A stretch of 64,000 bases of DNA from Chryseobacterium sp. ERMR1:04 (GCF_001297705.1 NZ_LIRF01000006.1:5001-69000), one strand, 5' to 3'. Positions 28,841-37,960 are shown, counted from the first letter of the stretch. Numbers and translations: made by a program. Notes: generated from the sequence alone by a model not told the origin.

Positions 28841-29956
28841 TTACATGTCTAAACCGATTCCATCCCCTTCATTTTTAGCATTATTCCAATAGATTTCAAA
28901 AGAAGGTAAACCATAATATTTTTGTTTTTTAAATTCTTCATCATACTTTTTTAGCAAATCATCTGATTGATGTTTGTAAAAGGTTCCCATAAATGCGAAA
29001 GTTAAACCTGTTTTCTCTTTATGTTTTTCGCCAAAATATAATAAATAAGCTATAAGCTTAGCTTTCTCATGAAAATTAAAATTTTCTAATTTGATTCTAT
29101 CTGTTCTTATATCATCTAAAACAGATAAGATTTCTTTTGAATATTTTTCAGGATCAGAATCCATATATGAAAAAGTTTCGGAATGAATAATGAGGCTTTT
29201 ATCACAGTTTTTAGTATAAAATACTTTTAAATATACCTCTTTGTCATTAGTATATTTTTCAATTCCATTTCCTTCTATGTACCATTTTAAAAGATCCTTA
29301 TCTTTTACATAACCAAAGTTTTTCACGAGGGTTTCAAGGAATTCCTTATCATTAACTTTTAACCAAACGAGATCAGCTTTACTATCATTGAACAAATACT
29401 TATTTTGAGCAATGATGTTTTGGGGAATATGAGTTGAGTAGTTTTGTCCATTAATTTTGACAACATTTTTTAATAGAATAAATGGGGTAAATAATTTATT
29501 TTTTTGATCAAAAAATAAATTTCCTGTTTCAGTAGATGATTCAAATAAATTATCTTCTAATGTATTTTGTGATTCATCCAAAAGATTACCATGATATACA
29601 AGATATCTTGTGCCAATTTTTCCATGTTGAATACATTTGATATTTAAACCAAAAATAGAGTTTATTTTTTGTGAAAAATCCTCGTTAGCCAGTTCTTTAT
29701 AACCCTTACTTTTTAAATCTTTAATAATCAAATCTGAAAGTATATTTAGATCTATTTCTGATAAAGTATATTTGTCTTCAGTTTCTTCTTTTTCCAAATA
29801 TGATTGTTTATCAAAAATATCTTTGATCTGGTTAGTAGTAATATTTGGTTGCATCATTGTATTCTTTGGTTTAATAAGATTTTCTTGTTCTTTTTTGTTT
29901 TGACATTGTAGAAAAAATGTTGTCAATATTAAAAGGTGAAAGACTTTAATTTTCAT
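28841..29956 (-). CDS. Lipoprotein, likely immunity protein of the adjacent effector
   Basis: 371 residues beginning MKIKVFHLLILTTFFLQC, a lipoprotein signal with the cysteine in LQCQN. The mature protein is charged, without membrane segments or a family I recognise. Its start lies 2 bp after the stop codon of the 866-residue peptidoglycan hydrolase, so translation is probably coupled. Immunity proteins against periplasm-acting cell-wall toxins are often lipoproteins or periplasmic proteins, which is why I infer immunity; sequence gives no direct proof. It is the last gene of the operon. Confidence 0.65.
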   Translation of the reverse strand: MKIKVFHLLILTTFFLQCQNKKEQENLIKPKNTMMQPNITTNQIKDIFDKQSYLEKEETEDKYTLSEIDLNILSDLIIKDLKSKGYKELANEDFSQKINSIFGLNIKCIQHGKIGTRYLVYHGNLLDESQNTLEDNLFESSTETGNLFFDQKNKLFTPFILLKNVVKINGQNYSTHIPQNIIAQNKYLFNDSKADLVWLKVNDKEFLETLVKNFGYVKDKDLLKWYIEGNGIEKYTNDKEVYLKVFYTKNCDKSLIIHSETFSYMDSDPEKYSKEILSVLDDIRTDRIKLENFNFHEKAKLIAYLLYFGEKHKEKTGLTFAFMGTFYKHQSDDLLKKYDEEFKKQKYYGLPSFEIYWNNAKNEGDGIGLDM

Positions 29957-29958
29957 AA

Positions 29959-32559
29959 TTAATTTGTTTTTCCTGTTGATTTTTCGGCTATAATACCATA
30001 TTTAATATTAATTTCATTGGATGTAGCGTAGGTATCTGAATCTGTTAAATAATCCACGTCCTTTATTTCATAATCTATCGGGATATAAAAGCCATACAGT
30101 TTCTTTTTTTTACTGCTACTAGTATATTCTCCATAATTGTCAAATCTTATTGTGTTATCTTGATTTCCACCTAGTAAAATATAATTTCCAGATTTAGTCA
30201 TTCCATATAAAAAACCTGTATGTCCTTTCCATTTCGTTTTATGTTTATATACAACAATGCATCCATAAATGGGCTTTTTTATTTCTTTATATTTTTTTCC
30301 AGCCACAGCGTCTAAAGGAGCAAGGGAAGCAGCTGATTTTGCATGAGAGTAGGACACTTGTCCAATTGTCCAGTTCATAAATGCAGCACACCATGGACCA
30401 TCTTCCCCATCTGTAGGTTCAAAAGAATTATTACAATATCTTAAATAGCTTTTTGCTTTACTATACATAGGTTCTTTATCTTCACTACAGCCTTTCATTT
30501 CTTTTGCAATTTGTATTGCAATATCCATCCATGGCGCTCTTTTACCATTAGGTTTCTTTTTTTCTTCCGGTTTATCTTCACAATTCCCAATATATCTCTC
30601 TTTTTCACCTGGTTTAAAATGCTCATCTTTAACCACTTTTTCTATTTCCCAAATATAAGTTTTACCGCCTGGTTCTCCATAGCGTTCTTCATAAATTTGA
30701 CGACTGTAAACCCATCTTTTTCTTTTTACTTTTTCCCCTTTTTCAAGCATAAAAGTTGGGTTTGAAGCATAGCCATACTTTGTTACCCAAGGCTCATTCT
30801 GTATGTTTTTTGATCTTTGCTCACTATTAGTTTTACTACCATCCCCATCAGGTACATTTATGCTTTCGTCAAAAACAATGTAGTTTGGGTTTCCTCCGTT
30901 TCCTACAGCATTAGGTTTTATAACTTGTAAGTAAAAATCTACAATAGTATTCATTTTATCTTTGTTAACTTTTAAATATTTTTCAACATAATCCATTTGT
31001 TCAATAAAAGTCATTTTACCTAAAGAATCATAGGTCGTTCCCAAAGTTTTTGCAGTTGCTTCACTAAATTGAATAAGTCCAATAAATCTTGTACCACTTT
31101 TGCTTACACCTTTTTTTGAGGGTGAAAAAGTTGCTACGGTTTCTAAATGCATTATAGCCATTAATTCATTGGCTTTTTCAATTTTCATTTTCTCTCCCCA
31201 AATATTTTTACAAACTTCTACAACTTTTTTTCTTTGAGAACAAGTTAATTTGTTACCCCAAATCAATTTATATTGTTCTTGGCAAATACAAGTAGAACTA
31301 GCTTTCACCACCTCACTTTTCTCCTTCTTCCACGGACTTCTACCGTTATCCAGAACTTTTGGTTTTTCTTCTATGTCTACATTGATAATTGGAGATTTTG
31401 TAGAGATATAAAGAAGGGTCACTTCAGCATATATTTCCTGCCAGTTTCCGGTCCAGTATTCGCCATAGTTAGGATTGTTGGGATCAATACCGATTTCTCC
31501 TATGGTTTGCATTTCATCGGTCAGGGGAATAAGGATTTCCTGTCGGTCTGCTTTAAAAGTGTGGGTGTTGTTGTAAAGCAGATCATCGCCTCCCCAGCTG
31601 TCGTGTTCCCAGAGTTTTAAATTATACTTTTTACCCACCACATTTTCCGCTTCAATAATCAGTTTGATGGTTTGTCCGAATGTGGGTCTTCTTTTAAAAG
31701 GTTTTCCATCTTTATCCACCAAGGTAATCTTTTTAATAATCCCTTTCTTATCGGGTTGATTATTGCGTGAACTCTCATGGGTAGAACCTTTTGGGGTATC
31801 CGGTTTAGGCTGTGGTTTTTTGGCGTGAGCAGGTTTGGAAGGGGGAGGAGGAATTTTATATTCCGGATTATTGACGGTCATATTATCTGAAGCCATCACT
31901 GTTCCGTTATATTCTGCCAGAATATAATATTCATGTTGTTTTTTATCGTCTTCTCTTTTATTGGCTATGGAGATATAAGTACTCAATAAAGTGAAATTCC
32001 ACCTTGCATACCCTTTGCTGTCTACGTGAATGGGTGGAGATTTAGTGATGAACTGATTCTTTTTATGGTGTCCTTCATGCTTTTCATCGTCTTCCCAAAG
32101 ACTTAGCGTAATATAATTGCCTTCTAGATTCTGACATTTTACAGTAGCGTGAAGCCGGTCCATATAACTGAGTGCTTTGGTAATCGTTGAACCATCCTGA
32201 TAGGTCAGTCTTACCCCAAGGATGTCTTTTTCTTTAGAAGTGGGGCCGTCATTTTTTTGTGGGTGAACAATAATGGCCATGGGCTCCTTACCCTCGGGGC
32301 TGTGCAGATACCCTTCTACCCTAAAAGTAGATTGATAGGCCTGTTCCCCAAACGTAAATTCACCGACACCTTTTTTCTTGAGATGCGTGGTTACAAATTG
32401 TCCTTTATCATTTTTCTTGAACAATTCCCAGGTTACCAAAATATCTCTACGATCTGAATTGGGAGTGTCGGGATACCATTCCGTTACTGTATATACTGTT
32501 TTTTCCCCTGTCTTAGGATGGGTGTTTCCTGTGATTTTATAAACTCCTTTTTTAGCCAT
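29959..32559 (-). CDS. Probable T6SS effector with two peptidoglycan-hydrolase domains
   Basis: 866 residues, no signal peptide. Residues ~1-405 are repeated beta-domains of the kind found in Bacteroidota effectors (KSPPIHVD and KSPIINVD mark two ends), split by a proline-rich linker at ~235-275. Residues ~425-560 form a lysozyme/transglycosylase-like domain with HLETVATFSPSKKG (catalytic Glu473), GLIQFSEATAKTLG and MDYVEKYLK. Residues ~690-840 are a CHAP/TIGR02594-like amidase or peptidase with GPWCAAFMNW (Cys724) and KGHTGFLYG (His780), then GGNQDNTIRF. So glycan and peptide could both be cut. It follows the LysM and DUF4280 genes and precedes the lipoprotein, all one strand with 18- and 2-bp gaps. 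Confidence 0.82.
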   Translation of the reverse strand: MAKKGVYKITGNTHPKTGEKTVYTVTEWYPDTPNSDRRDILVTWELFKKNDKGQFVTTHLKKKGVGEFTFGEQAYQSTFRVEGYLHSPEGKEPMAIIVHPQKNDGPTSKEKDILGVRLTYQDGSTITKALSYMDRLHATVKCQNLEGNYITLSLWEDDEKHEGHHKKNQFITKSPPIHVDSKGYARWNFTLLSTYISIANKREDDKKQHEYYILAEYNGTVMASDNMTVNNPEYKIPPPPSKPAHAKKPQPKPDTPKGSTHESSRNNQPDKKGIIKKITLVDKDGKPFKRRPTFGQTIKLIIEAENVVGKKYNLKLWEHDSWGGDDLLYNNTHTFKADRQEILIPLTDEMQTIGEIGIDPNNPNYGEYWTGNWQEIYAEVTLLYISTKSPIINVDIEEKPKVLDNGRSPWKKEKSEVVKASSTCICQEQYKLIWGNKLTCSQRKKVVEVCKNIWGEKMKIEKANELMAIMHLETVATFSPSKKGVSKSGTRFIGLIQFSEATAKTLGTTYDSLGKMTFIEQMDYVEKYLKVNKDKMNTIVDFYLQVIKPNAVGNGGNPNYIVFDESINVPDGDGSKTNSEQRSKNIQNEPWVTKYGYASNPTFMLEKGEKVKRKRWVYSRQIYEERYGEPGGKTYIWEIEKVVKDEHFKPGEKERYIGNCEDKPEEKKKPNGKRAPWMDIAIQIAKEMKGCSEDKEPMYSKAKSYLRYCNNSFEPTDGEDGPWCAAFMNWTIGQVSYSHAKSAASLAPLDAVAGKKYKEIKKPIYGCIVVYKHKTKWKGHTGFLYGMTKSGNYILLGGNQDNTIRFDNYGEYTSSSKKKKLYGFYIPIDYEIKDVDYLTDSDTYATSNEINIKYGIIAEKSTGKTN

Positions 32560-32577
32560 TGTGTTTAGTTTTTAAGG

Positions 32578-33402
32578 TTACCAAGCTTCTGCTTCATTGC
32601 TGTTTGCTTCTTCTTTAAGGGCATCAAAATCTACAACAGGATTATAAGCTTGCTGCTCAAGGGTGTTGGCATTGCTAATATGACTTTTTGTGATTTCGCT
32701 TTGCTGTCCATGGTTGAGAATGGTGATTTTCCCACCTGTGCTGCATAGGAGTTCAGAGCGTTCGGTGAGGCAGGCTTTGTCCATTACTTTTGTTTTATCG
32801 TATGCTTTTTGCCATTTTCCGGCAGGCGCATAGGCACAGGGAAGATATCCTCCGGAGCTTGGCTTGAGTTTGCATTGCCCGAAAGGCTGTGCACTAGGGT
32901 TGAGTTGTAGATCATCCTCAGTAGCGGCAAGATAATCGGGATCACTGTCCGGGTGATTAGCGTAATGTTTTTGGTGACTGGTCACTTTTAATGTAGGAAA
33001 TGTAAATCCCTGATTACACTGTAAAGTAGCTTTCTGTATAATGAAAAAGATTCCTTCATGGTCATCAGAACCCTTGTCATTCTTCTTGTCATCTTCTTTT
33101 TTCTCCTCTTGTTTATGGTCTTTGGAAGACGGTTCTTCTTGTTGATCTTTTTCTTCACTTTCATTATACGTATTCGTGGAATCTGTCATTTCCTCATCAG
33201 AAGTTGGAGCAGATGAGGGATTTGACAGAAACTCAGGATCTTCAGGAATGATGATCTGTTTCCCCGGAATGGGTTCCTGCATCACATCTTCGATCGGGCA
33301 GTGAAGATTATGATAGGTTTTTAACAGTCCATCATTTTTAATGTTGAATTGTTGAGAGAGCGAATTGAAAGTGTCGCCTTGTTGAATGGTGTAATTTTTC
33401 AT
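32578..33402 (-). CDS. LysM plus DUF4280 (PAAR-like) protein
   Basis: Residues ~1-50 are a LysM domain (YTIQQGDTFNSLSQQFNIKNDG...IIIP). An acidic, Lys/Glu/Asp-rich linker follows (~65-115), then a DUF4280 domain with ATLQCNQG, PFGQCKL, GGYLPCAYAPAGKW and LLCSTGGKITILNHGQ. DUF4280 proteins resemble PAAR spike tips that cap VgrG and carry effectors in T6SS or related contractile systems. Its gene overlaps the preceding LysM gene by 4 bp and lies 18 bp before the effector, as expected for a tip/adaptor delivering that effector. Confidence 0.87.
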   Translation of the reverse strand: MKNYTIQQGDTFNSLSQQFNIKNDGLLKTYHNLHCPIEDVMQEPIPGKQIIIPEDPEFLSNPSSAPTSDEEMTDSTNTYNESEEKDQQEEPSSKDHKQEEKKEDDKKNDKGSDDHEGIFFIIQKATLQCNQGFTFPTLKVTSHQKHYANHPDSDPDYLAATEDDLQLNPSAQPFGQCKLKPSSGGYLPCAYAPAGKWQKAYDKTKVMDKACLTERSELLCSTGGKITILNHGQQSEITKSHISNANTLEQQAYNPVVDFDALKEEANSNEAEAW

Positions 33403-34430
33403 CGTATTTGTGTTAAAGTGAGATGGTGTTTTTGGTATAAGATGCCTTCATACGTCAGTACAATAGATGATTCTGCCTGAGATAAGGTCTTATGTATTTT
33501 GTGAGTAGTATATTGTAATTGCAGGGCTATTGCTACAGATTCAAGCGATTCGGTATCAGAATATTTTTTATTCTGTCTTAATTCTTCAAGGCTGCAAGAC
33601 TCGTGTAAACTTCCCTGAATGATTGTTTCTGTATCATCCGGATCATCATGATTCGTTTCAGTTTGCAAATCAAATGCAACCGGAAAAGAGTTTTGAAAAC
33701 AATACAGTCTTTCAGTCCACGCTGTTTTTTTGTGAAACCATTCCATGAGAGGAAATAATGTTTGGAAGAGCAGGGAAGAGCTGAATTGTCTGAAAAAAGC
33801 CGCTTCATTACCCATCTGTTTTTCAAAAGCATGTAAAAGCATCGCAGCACCTTTCCCAATATGGTAGCTTTCCAACTTAGGACGTTGGTCTTTGAATTTT
33901 TTAATCAGTTTTTTATATTCCTGAAATCCTGTTATTTTTCCTGAAGAATTAATGGTAAAAGCAATAGGGTACAACGTTTTCATGCAATCAAGAGAAAGCT
34001 CACTCATTTTATCGTCGGGTACTTTTCCATTAGCGGTTAATCCTTTACGATGGATTGTCATAGTGTAATTTTTATCTTTTTCCTCCTGAAAGTCTAGAAT
34101 AATAGTGTAATCTAATAACAAAGGATCTCCGGAAGATGTTTGAATTGTTTCTCGAACCTTATATTCTTTAGCATAGAACGTATTTGATAATTCTAAAGAC
34201 GGAAGACGCTCTGTTTTTTCCTGTTCTTTCTGCTCTTCAGTTTTATAATTCTGTGGAATCCATAGAAATTCTATATGATTTATCTTTTCAAACCAAAGGG
34301 TTTCTGTCTTCTCGCAGTGCGCATTATGAAACAGTTTTAGGTCTTCAACAGTCATTCCTAACCGGTCAGCAATTGAATGAAGAGAATCTCCATTACGGAT
34401 CTTATATTTTATGTAATCTATTACCATCAA
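33399..34430 (-). CDS. LysM-domain adaptor of the effector operon
   Basis: 343 residues. The N-terminal ~55 residues are LysM-like (IKYKIRNGDSLHSIADRLGMTVEDLKLFHNAHC), closely similar in design to the LysM of the next protein (both contain a YHNLHC/FHNAHC word). The remaining ~290 residues have no family I recognise. As the first gene of the operon, overlapping the DUF4280 gene by 4 bp, it is probably a chaperone or adaptor that helps load the effector. No signal peptide. No clear TAnnTTTG box is visible upstream. Confidence 0.75.
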   Translation of the reverse strand: MMVIDYIKYKIRNGDSLHSIADRLGMTVEDLKLFHNAHCEKTETLWFEKINHIEFLWIPQNYKTEEQKEQEKTERLPSLELSNTFYAKEYKVRETIQTSSGDPLLLDYTIILDFQEEKDKNYTMTIHRKGLTANGKVPDDKMSELSLDCMKTLYPIAFTINSSGKITGFQEYKKLIKKFKDQRPKLESYHIGKGAAMLLHAFEKQMGNEAAFFRQFSSSLLFQTLFPLMEWFHKKTAWTERLYCFQNSFPVAFDLQTETNHDDPDDTETIIQGSLHESCSLEELRQNKKYSDTESLESVAIALQLQYTTHKIHKTLSQAESSIVLTYEGILYQKHHLTLTQIR

Positions 34431-34566
34431 GTGTGTTATAGGATAAAATTAATGAAAAATATTTCTAATCCCTAAGTATTCGTGTTAAAATTGAAAAATT
34501 GTAGTAGAACTACGATTGGATGAAAGTGAGATTTTAGATTTTGAACCTGTGGAAACTAATTAATAA

Positions 34567-34766
34567 TTTAACCGCAAAAGGTACTCAAAAGCTATCGTTG
34601 ATTTATTAAGGATTGGTTATTGAGAAAACAAAAGTCTATAAAAGAATAATATTTCGACTCCGCTCAATATGCAAAGATTTTTAAAAACTTATGTGCTCTT
34701 ATTTGTAGCCTAATGCTCAACTTAAAGTCACTAATGTGTTAATCTTTTGTCACTTTTGCGGTTAAA
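34567..34766. mobile_element. 200-bp element with 14-bp perfect terminal inverted repeats (copy A)
   Basis: TTTAACCGCAAAAG (34567-34580) is the exact reverse complement of CTTTTGCGGTTAAA (34753-34766). The inside is AT-rich, lacks a gene and is shared in scattered blocks with 52460-52635 (GGTAC..CAAAAGCTAT; AAACTTATGTG.TCTT). A TTCGACTCCGCTCAATATG fragment at 34647-34665 is another intergenic repeat word absent from copy B. It looks like a non-autonomous MITE-type or hairpin element. The remainder of the gap 34431-35066 has only this and the hairpin at 34811. Confidence 0.7.
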
Positions 34767-34810
34767 ATAAAAGTTTAAACAAGTTGTTTGATTACTAGAG
34801 ATATAACAAA

Positions 34811-34841
34811 AAAACCAACTCGAAAAGTTGGTTTTAATGAT
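34811..34841 (-). terminator. Orphan terminator hairpin
   Basis: AAAACCAACT (34811-34820) pairs with AGTTGGTTTT (34826-34835); an A run at 34808-34814 gives a T tract on the minus strand. No recognised gene ends here: 33399-34430 reads away and 35067 begins on the other strand. It may end a small RNA or a lost gene transcribed from about 34.95 kb. Confidence 0.5.
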
Positions 34842-35066
34842 AATACATGGGCAAATCAATTCCAGCTTTTGCTGCTCATTAATATTAAAAAAGAATATTG
34901 AGTAACCTGTTTGCTTAAATTTAAAATATTCATAAAAATTCAGCAAATAGTTCTATCTTGTTGTTCATTGTTTATTGTGTGGAATAAATTCAACTATTAT
35001 GGAATAATTATTGAATTATGTAATATGAATTCTTAGTTTTCGTTTATAAATTTAAAAGCCTTTTTA

Positions 35067-35687
35067 ATGAGAAAGTTGTGGTGTGTGATTTCGGTGCCTT
35101 TTATTTTTAATTTTTATCATTCTCAGGCTACAAAAAAAAGACTGCCTTGCTACGATTTAAAACAAGTTTTAAAGGTCGAAGCTACTCCTCTTTACAAACC
35201 CCATTTGGATGCTTCAAAAAGTTTTGGGGTAAAATTGCTTACCGATTCTAAATCTGTTCAGAAATACATCAGCAACGGGAAATTCCATAAAATAAGAAAA
35301 ACAGCAAAAGGGTATCGTATTCAAAAACTAGATTACAGCAGAGCCTACATGGTTTCTAAGGCCAAAATCACATTAGAGAATATAGGAATTAAATTCAGTA
35401 AAGAGACGAAAGGCCATACTTTCACGGTCTCATCTCTTACAAGAACCCTGGAAGATCAATGCAGATTGAGAAGAGTAAATTCCAACGCCTCAGTAGGGAT
35501 TAGCTCCCATAACTACGGCAATTCTTTCGATATTTCTTACATCCGTTTTAATGATGTCTTAAAGTATAATCCTAAAATGGAAGCAGCGTTGGAAAAGGTC
35601 CTGAAATACTATGTGGCGATAGGACGTATTTATTATATTAAAGAAAAACAACAAAGCTGTTATCATATAACGGTAAGAAATTATTAA
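35067..35687 (+). CDS. DUF5715-like secreted protein, peptidase M15-like
   Basis: 206 residues with a signal peptide (MRKLWCVISVPFIFNFYHSQA). SSLTRTLEDQCRLRR is followed by VGISSHNYGNSFDISYIRF (residues ~141-159), the S-x-H-x(6)-D metal motif of M15/DacY-type D-Ala-D-Ala or L,D-carboxypeptidases, and CYHITVRNY at the C-terminus supplies the last histidine. It therefore probably trims peptidoglycan in the periplasm. It sits beside the cell-wall-attacking effector operon but on the opposite strand and with its own signal peptide, so it is more likely a housekeeping enzyme than an effector. Confidence 0.8.
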   Translation: MRKLWCVISVPFIFNFYHSQATKKRLPCYDLKQVLKVEATPLYKPHLDASKSFGVKLLTDSKSVQKYISNGKFHKIRKTAKGYRIQKLDYSRAYMVSKAKITLENIGIKFSKETKGHTFTVSSLTRTLEDQCRLRRVNSNASVGISSHNYGNSFDISYIRFNDVLKYNPKMEAALEKVLKYYVAIGRIYYIKEKQQSCYHITVRNY

Positions 35688-35811
35688 AGCAAATGAGTAG
35701 TATTTGTTTTTTATATTTTGCGATTATTAATTATTCTTCAATTATGAGTGAGATATTTGCATAGTTAGTTTACTTTGTATAATTTTATGCGACTAAATAT
35801 ACCATGAAAAT

Positions 35812-36543
35812 ATGACAACTTTTAACAACGAGGACTACACACAAGCAGTGTCAGAATGGGGAAGATGCTGTGCTAATTATCAAGTATTAGAAAAATTAAT
35901 TCCTACAAATTTTGTTTTTGAGCTGGGGTTAGATCAAATCGACTGGCTTAAAGATATAAACAAAAATGCAGATTTCTGTACAGAAATAGGAGTGTATAAA
36001 GGCAGTATGGTTTTAATCCTTTGCCCTCTTGATGATCTTGGTAAGAAAGTTCCTGTAACAGACTATCCATACTCTGTTTTGGCTGAAATGGGAGGCGACT
36101 TAAAGCTTTTTGAAATGCAAGAATATACCGTTGTAAAAAATGCAATTCTTTCTAAGGACCTTCGCAAAGTAGACCATGATGCGAATATGTTTCTTCCGAT
36201 CGCTAATACTCCGCTTTTAGATCAGGATAAAGCATTGGATGCAATCGAATTATGGAGAGACCAGGGAATGACTTGGTTCTACAGAGAATGCAGCGAGTTC
36301 AAGGGAGAGAGAATTTTTAGAAAATTTCTTGTTCCAGCTGAAGACTTAACGCCGGTTAAAGATAATTTATCAGGAATTGTTTGTTCATTCGGACTAAGAT
36401 ATTCGGATATTTACCAGAGAATGCTTGTTACCCTGATCTTTATTTCCCAATACGGAAAAGATCTAGAAAATAACGGAAGCGCTCTAACGATTTCTAATAC
36501 GTATGACTGGTCACAACCGTGCCCGCCAATTTGTAATATTTAA
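35812..36543 (+). CDS. Conserved hypothetical protein
   Basis: 243 residues, no signal peptide, no membrane segment. Marked features are WGRCCANYQVLEKL near the start, a run of strands including GVYKGSMVLILCPLDDLGKKV, a WFYRECSEFKGERIFRKFLVP block and the C-terminal WSQPCPPICNI with two cysteines. I do not recognise a family. The nearest gene downstream (24 bp) is the membrane protein of the two-component set, so they could be co-transcribed, but its composition does not suggest a signalling role. Likely cytosolic. Confidence 0.6.
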   Translation: MTTFNNEDYTQAVSEWGRCCANYQVLEKLIPTNFVFELGLDQIDWLKDINKNADFCTEIGVYKGSMVLILCPLDDLGKKVPVTDYPYSVLAEMGGDLKLFEMQEYTVVKNAILSKDLRKVDHDANMFLPIANTPLLDQDKALDAIELWRDQGMTWFYRECSEFKGERIFRKFLVPAEDLTPVKDNLSGIVCSFGLRYSDIYQRMLVTLIFISQYGKDLENNGSALTISNTYDWSQPCPPICNI

Positions 36544-36567
36544 AAAAATAAGTAAAAAATAAATTAA

Positions 36568-37182
36568 ATGGAGGATGCTTTTAAAGTAATACTTTATTTT
36601 AATAACAGTTTTCTTTTTATTAGTGCTCTTATAGGACTTATAAAATTTAAGCGTTTAAAAAACACGGAAAAATGGTATGTTTATTATATCATTTTTCTTT
36701 TTTTAATAGAAGCTGCCATTAAAATCTCAATCTATGTTTTCCAATTAAAAAATATAGATTTCCTGTATCCTCTCTATGTATCCGGCGAGTTGTTTTTGTT
36801 GGGAAGTTTGTTTATAAGAAAATCTAATCTCTCCAGATATTGGTATGTTCCAATTGTTGTTTTGATGGGGTACTTTTTCTTCGTAAACGACGCAGAAACA
36901 AATGAGCTGAAAAAAGTGATCTCAAATATTGTTGTAATCTGTTTTGCAGGTTATTCGCTCTTAACAGAGATCAGGAAAAGTGAAACAAATAATGACAGAT
37001 TCATAGTAGCAGATGCTTTTATATTCCTTTATTATGCTGTTTCCGTGTTTATATTCTTCATGCTTCGTCAGTTGAAAACATTTTCTAACGATGAAGTGTA
37101 TATGATTTGGGGTATGAATAATATATTGTGTTGTTTCCTTTATATATCAATCATTTATACCTTTTTAAAATTAAAGAAATAA
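36568..37182 (+). CDS. Multi-spanning membrane protein upstream of the histidine kinase
   Basis: 204 residues with six to seven hydrophobic segments (about residues 8-25, 38-58, 65-82, 93-108, 124-140, 155-175, 184-202) and short charged loops. Its 3' end overlaps the proposed histidine-kinase frame, and a response regulator follows, so it is probably the membrane input partner of this signalling set. I cannot name the family; the arrangement (small membrane protein, HisKA_3 kinase, NarL-type regulator) recurs in Flavobacteriia. Ligand unknown. Confidence 0.65.
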   Translation: MEDAFKVILYFNNSFLFISALIGLIKFKRLKNTEKWYVYYIIFLFLIEAAIKISIYVFQLKNIDFLYPLYVSGELFLLGSLFIRKSNLSRYWYVPIVVLMGYFFFVNDAETNELKKVISNIVVICFAGYSLLTEIRKSETNNDRFIVADAFIFLYYAVSVFIFFMLRQLKTFSNDEVYMIWGMNNILCCFLYISIIYTFLKLKK

Positions 37183-37960
37183 CCTTAAATATCAGCTTTT
37201 TTATTACTTTGATCGTTGTTTTACTGATCATTGTAGTTTTCGTTTTATTGGCCTATAAGTTTTTCATTGATAGAATTATTAAAGAAAAAAATGCACAGCA
37301 TGAGGCAGAAGTTCTTCATCAGAAAAGATTGGTATTAGAAAATATCAAGGCACAGGAAGAAGAGCGTAAAAGAATTGCGGTATTGATTCACGATGACATA
37401 GGAAACCGCCTCAATATACTTTCTTTATGGTTAAACAATCTAGACACAAAAGGGGATGAATTAATTAAAAAAAATATTTCCGGTCAGATGTCTTCCTTGG
37501 TAGATTCGGCCCGAAGTATTTCCCATTCATTGTATCCTGTAAATCTGGAATCGGTAGGATTGGTTTTATATATTGAAGAGCTTATTAACAATCTAGCCAA
37601 CAGAGTGAATATTTCATTAACGGTAGGTTCTAAATTTCAAAAGAAAATATTTTCATTGAAGTACAGGTGTATAGAATTATACAGGAGTTTACCACCAATG
37701 TACTGAAACATTCTGAAGCCACGAAAATCTGGATCTATATTAAAGATAACCACGAAAATGTAGCGGTTGTAATTTCTGATAACGGACAGAGTTTTGATTA
37801 CGAAGCCGTGAAAAAAGGAATGGGAATTAAAAATATTGAATCCAGAATAAAATCCATGAATGCTCTTCATAAATGGAAGAACATTTTAAATAAAGGAAGC
37901 CGTTTAATTATTAAAATTCCATGCAACGATGAGTCGCCAAATCAAGATAGCGCTAATTGA
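37128..37960 (+). pseudogene. HisKA_3-type histidine kinase, frameshifted
   Basis: One membrane helix (ISFFITLIVVLLIIVVFVLLA) is followed by a coiled region and the dimerisation/phosphoacceptor motif ERKRIAVLIHDDIGNRLN. The frame ends early at 37706. The ATPase domain continues in another frame, ending at 37960: EFTTNVLKHS (N box), ISDNGQSF (G1), GMGIKNIESRI (G2). Inserting one G at about 37658 (TTGAAG to TTGGAAG) joins them as FSLEVQVYRIIQEFTTNV. This is a single missing G, the same type as in the NRPS gene. The true start is uncertain: ATG 37128 overlaps the previous gene by 55 bp; a TTG lies near 37209. The response regulator overlaps its end by 32 bp. Confidence 0.85.

Noticed and set aside
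31273..31620. 115-codon open frame on the + strand
   Set aside because: Antisense to the effector gene; composition is that of a mirror frame.
29959..32559. Prophage endolysin or tail lysozyme
   Set aside because: No holin, tail, capsid or integrase gene in the window; the LysM and DUF4280 partners favour a secretion effector.
34731..34946. 71-codon minus-strand open frame
   Set aside because: It runs through the orphan terminator hairpin and into the repeat element, so it cannot be a normal gene.
35067..35687. Treating the M15-like protein as a second T6SS effector
   Set aside because: It has its own signal peptide, lies on the other strand and has no adaptor, so a resident wall enzyme is more likely.
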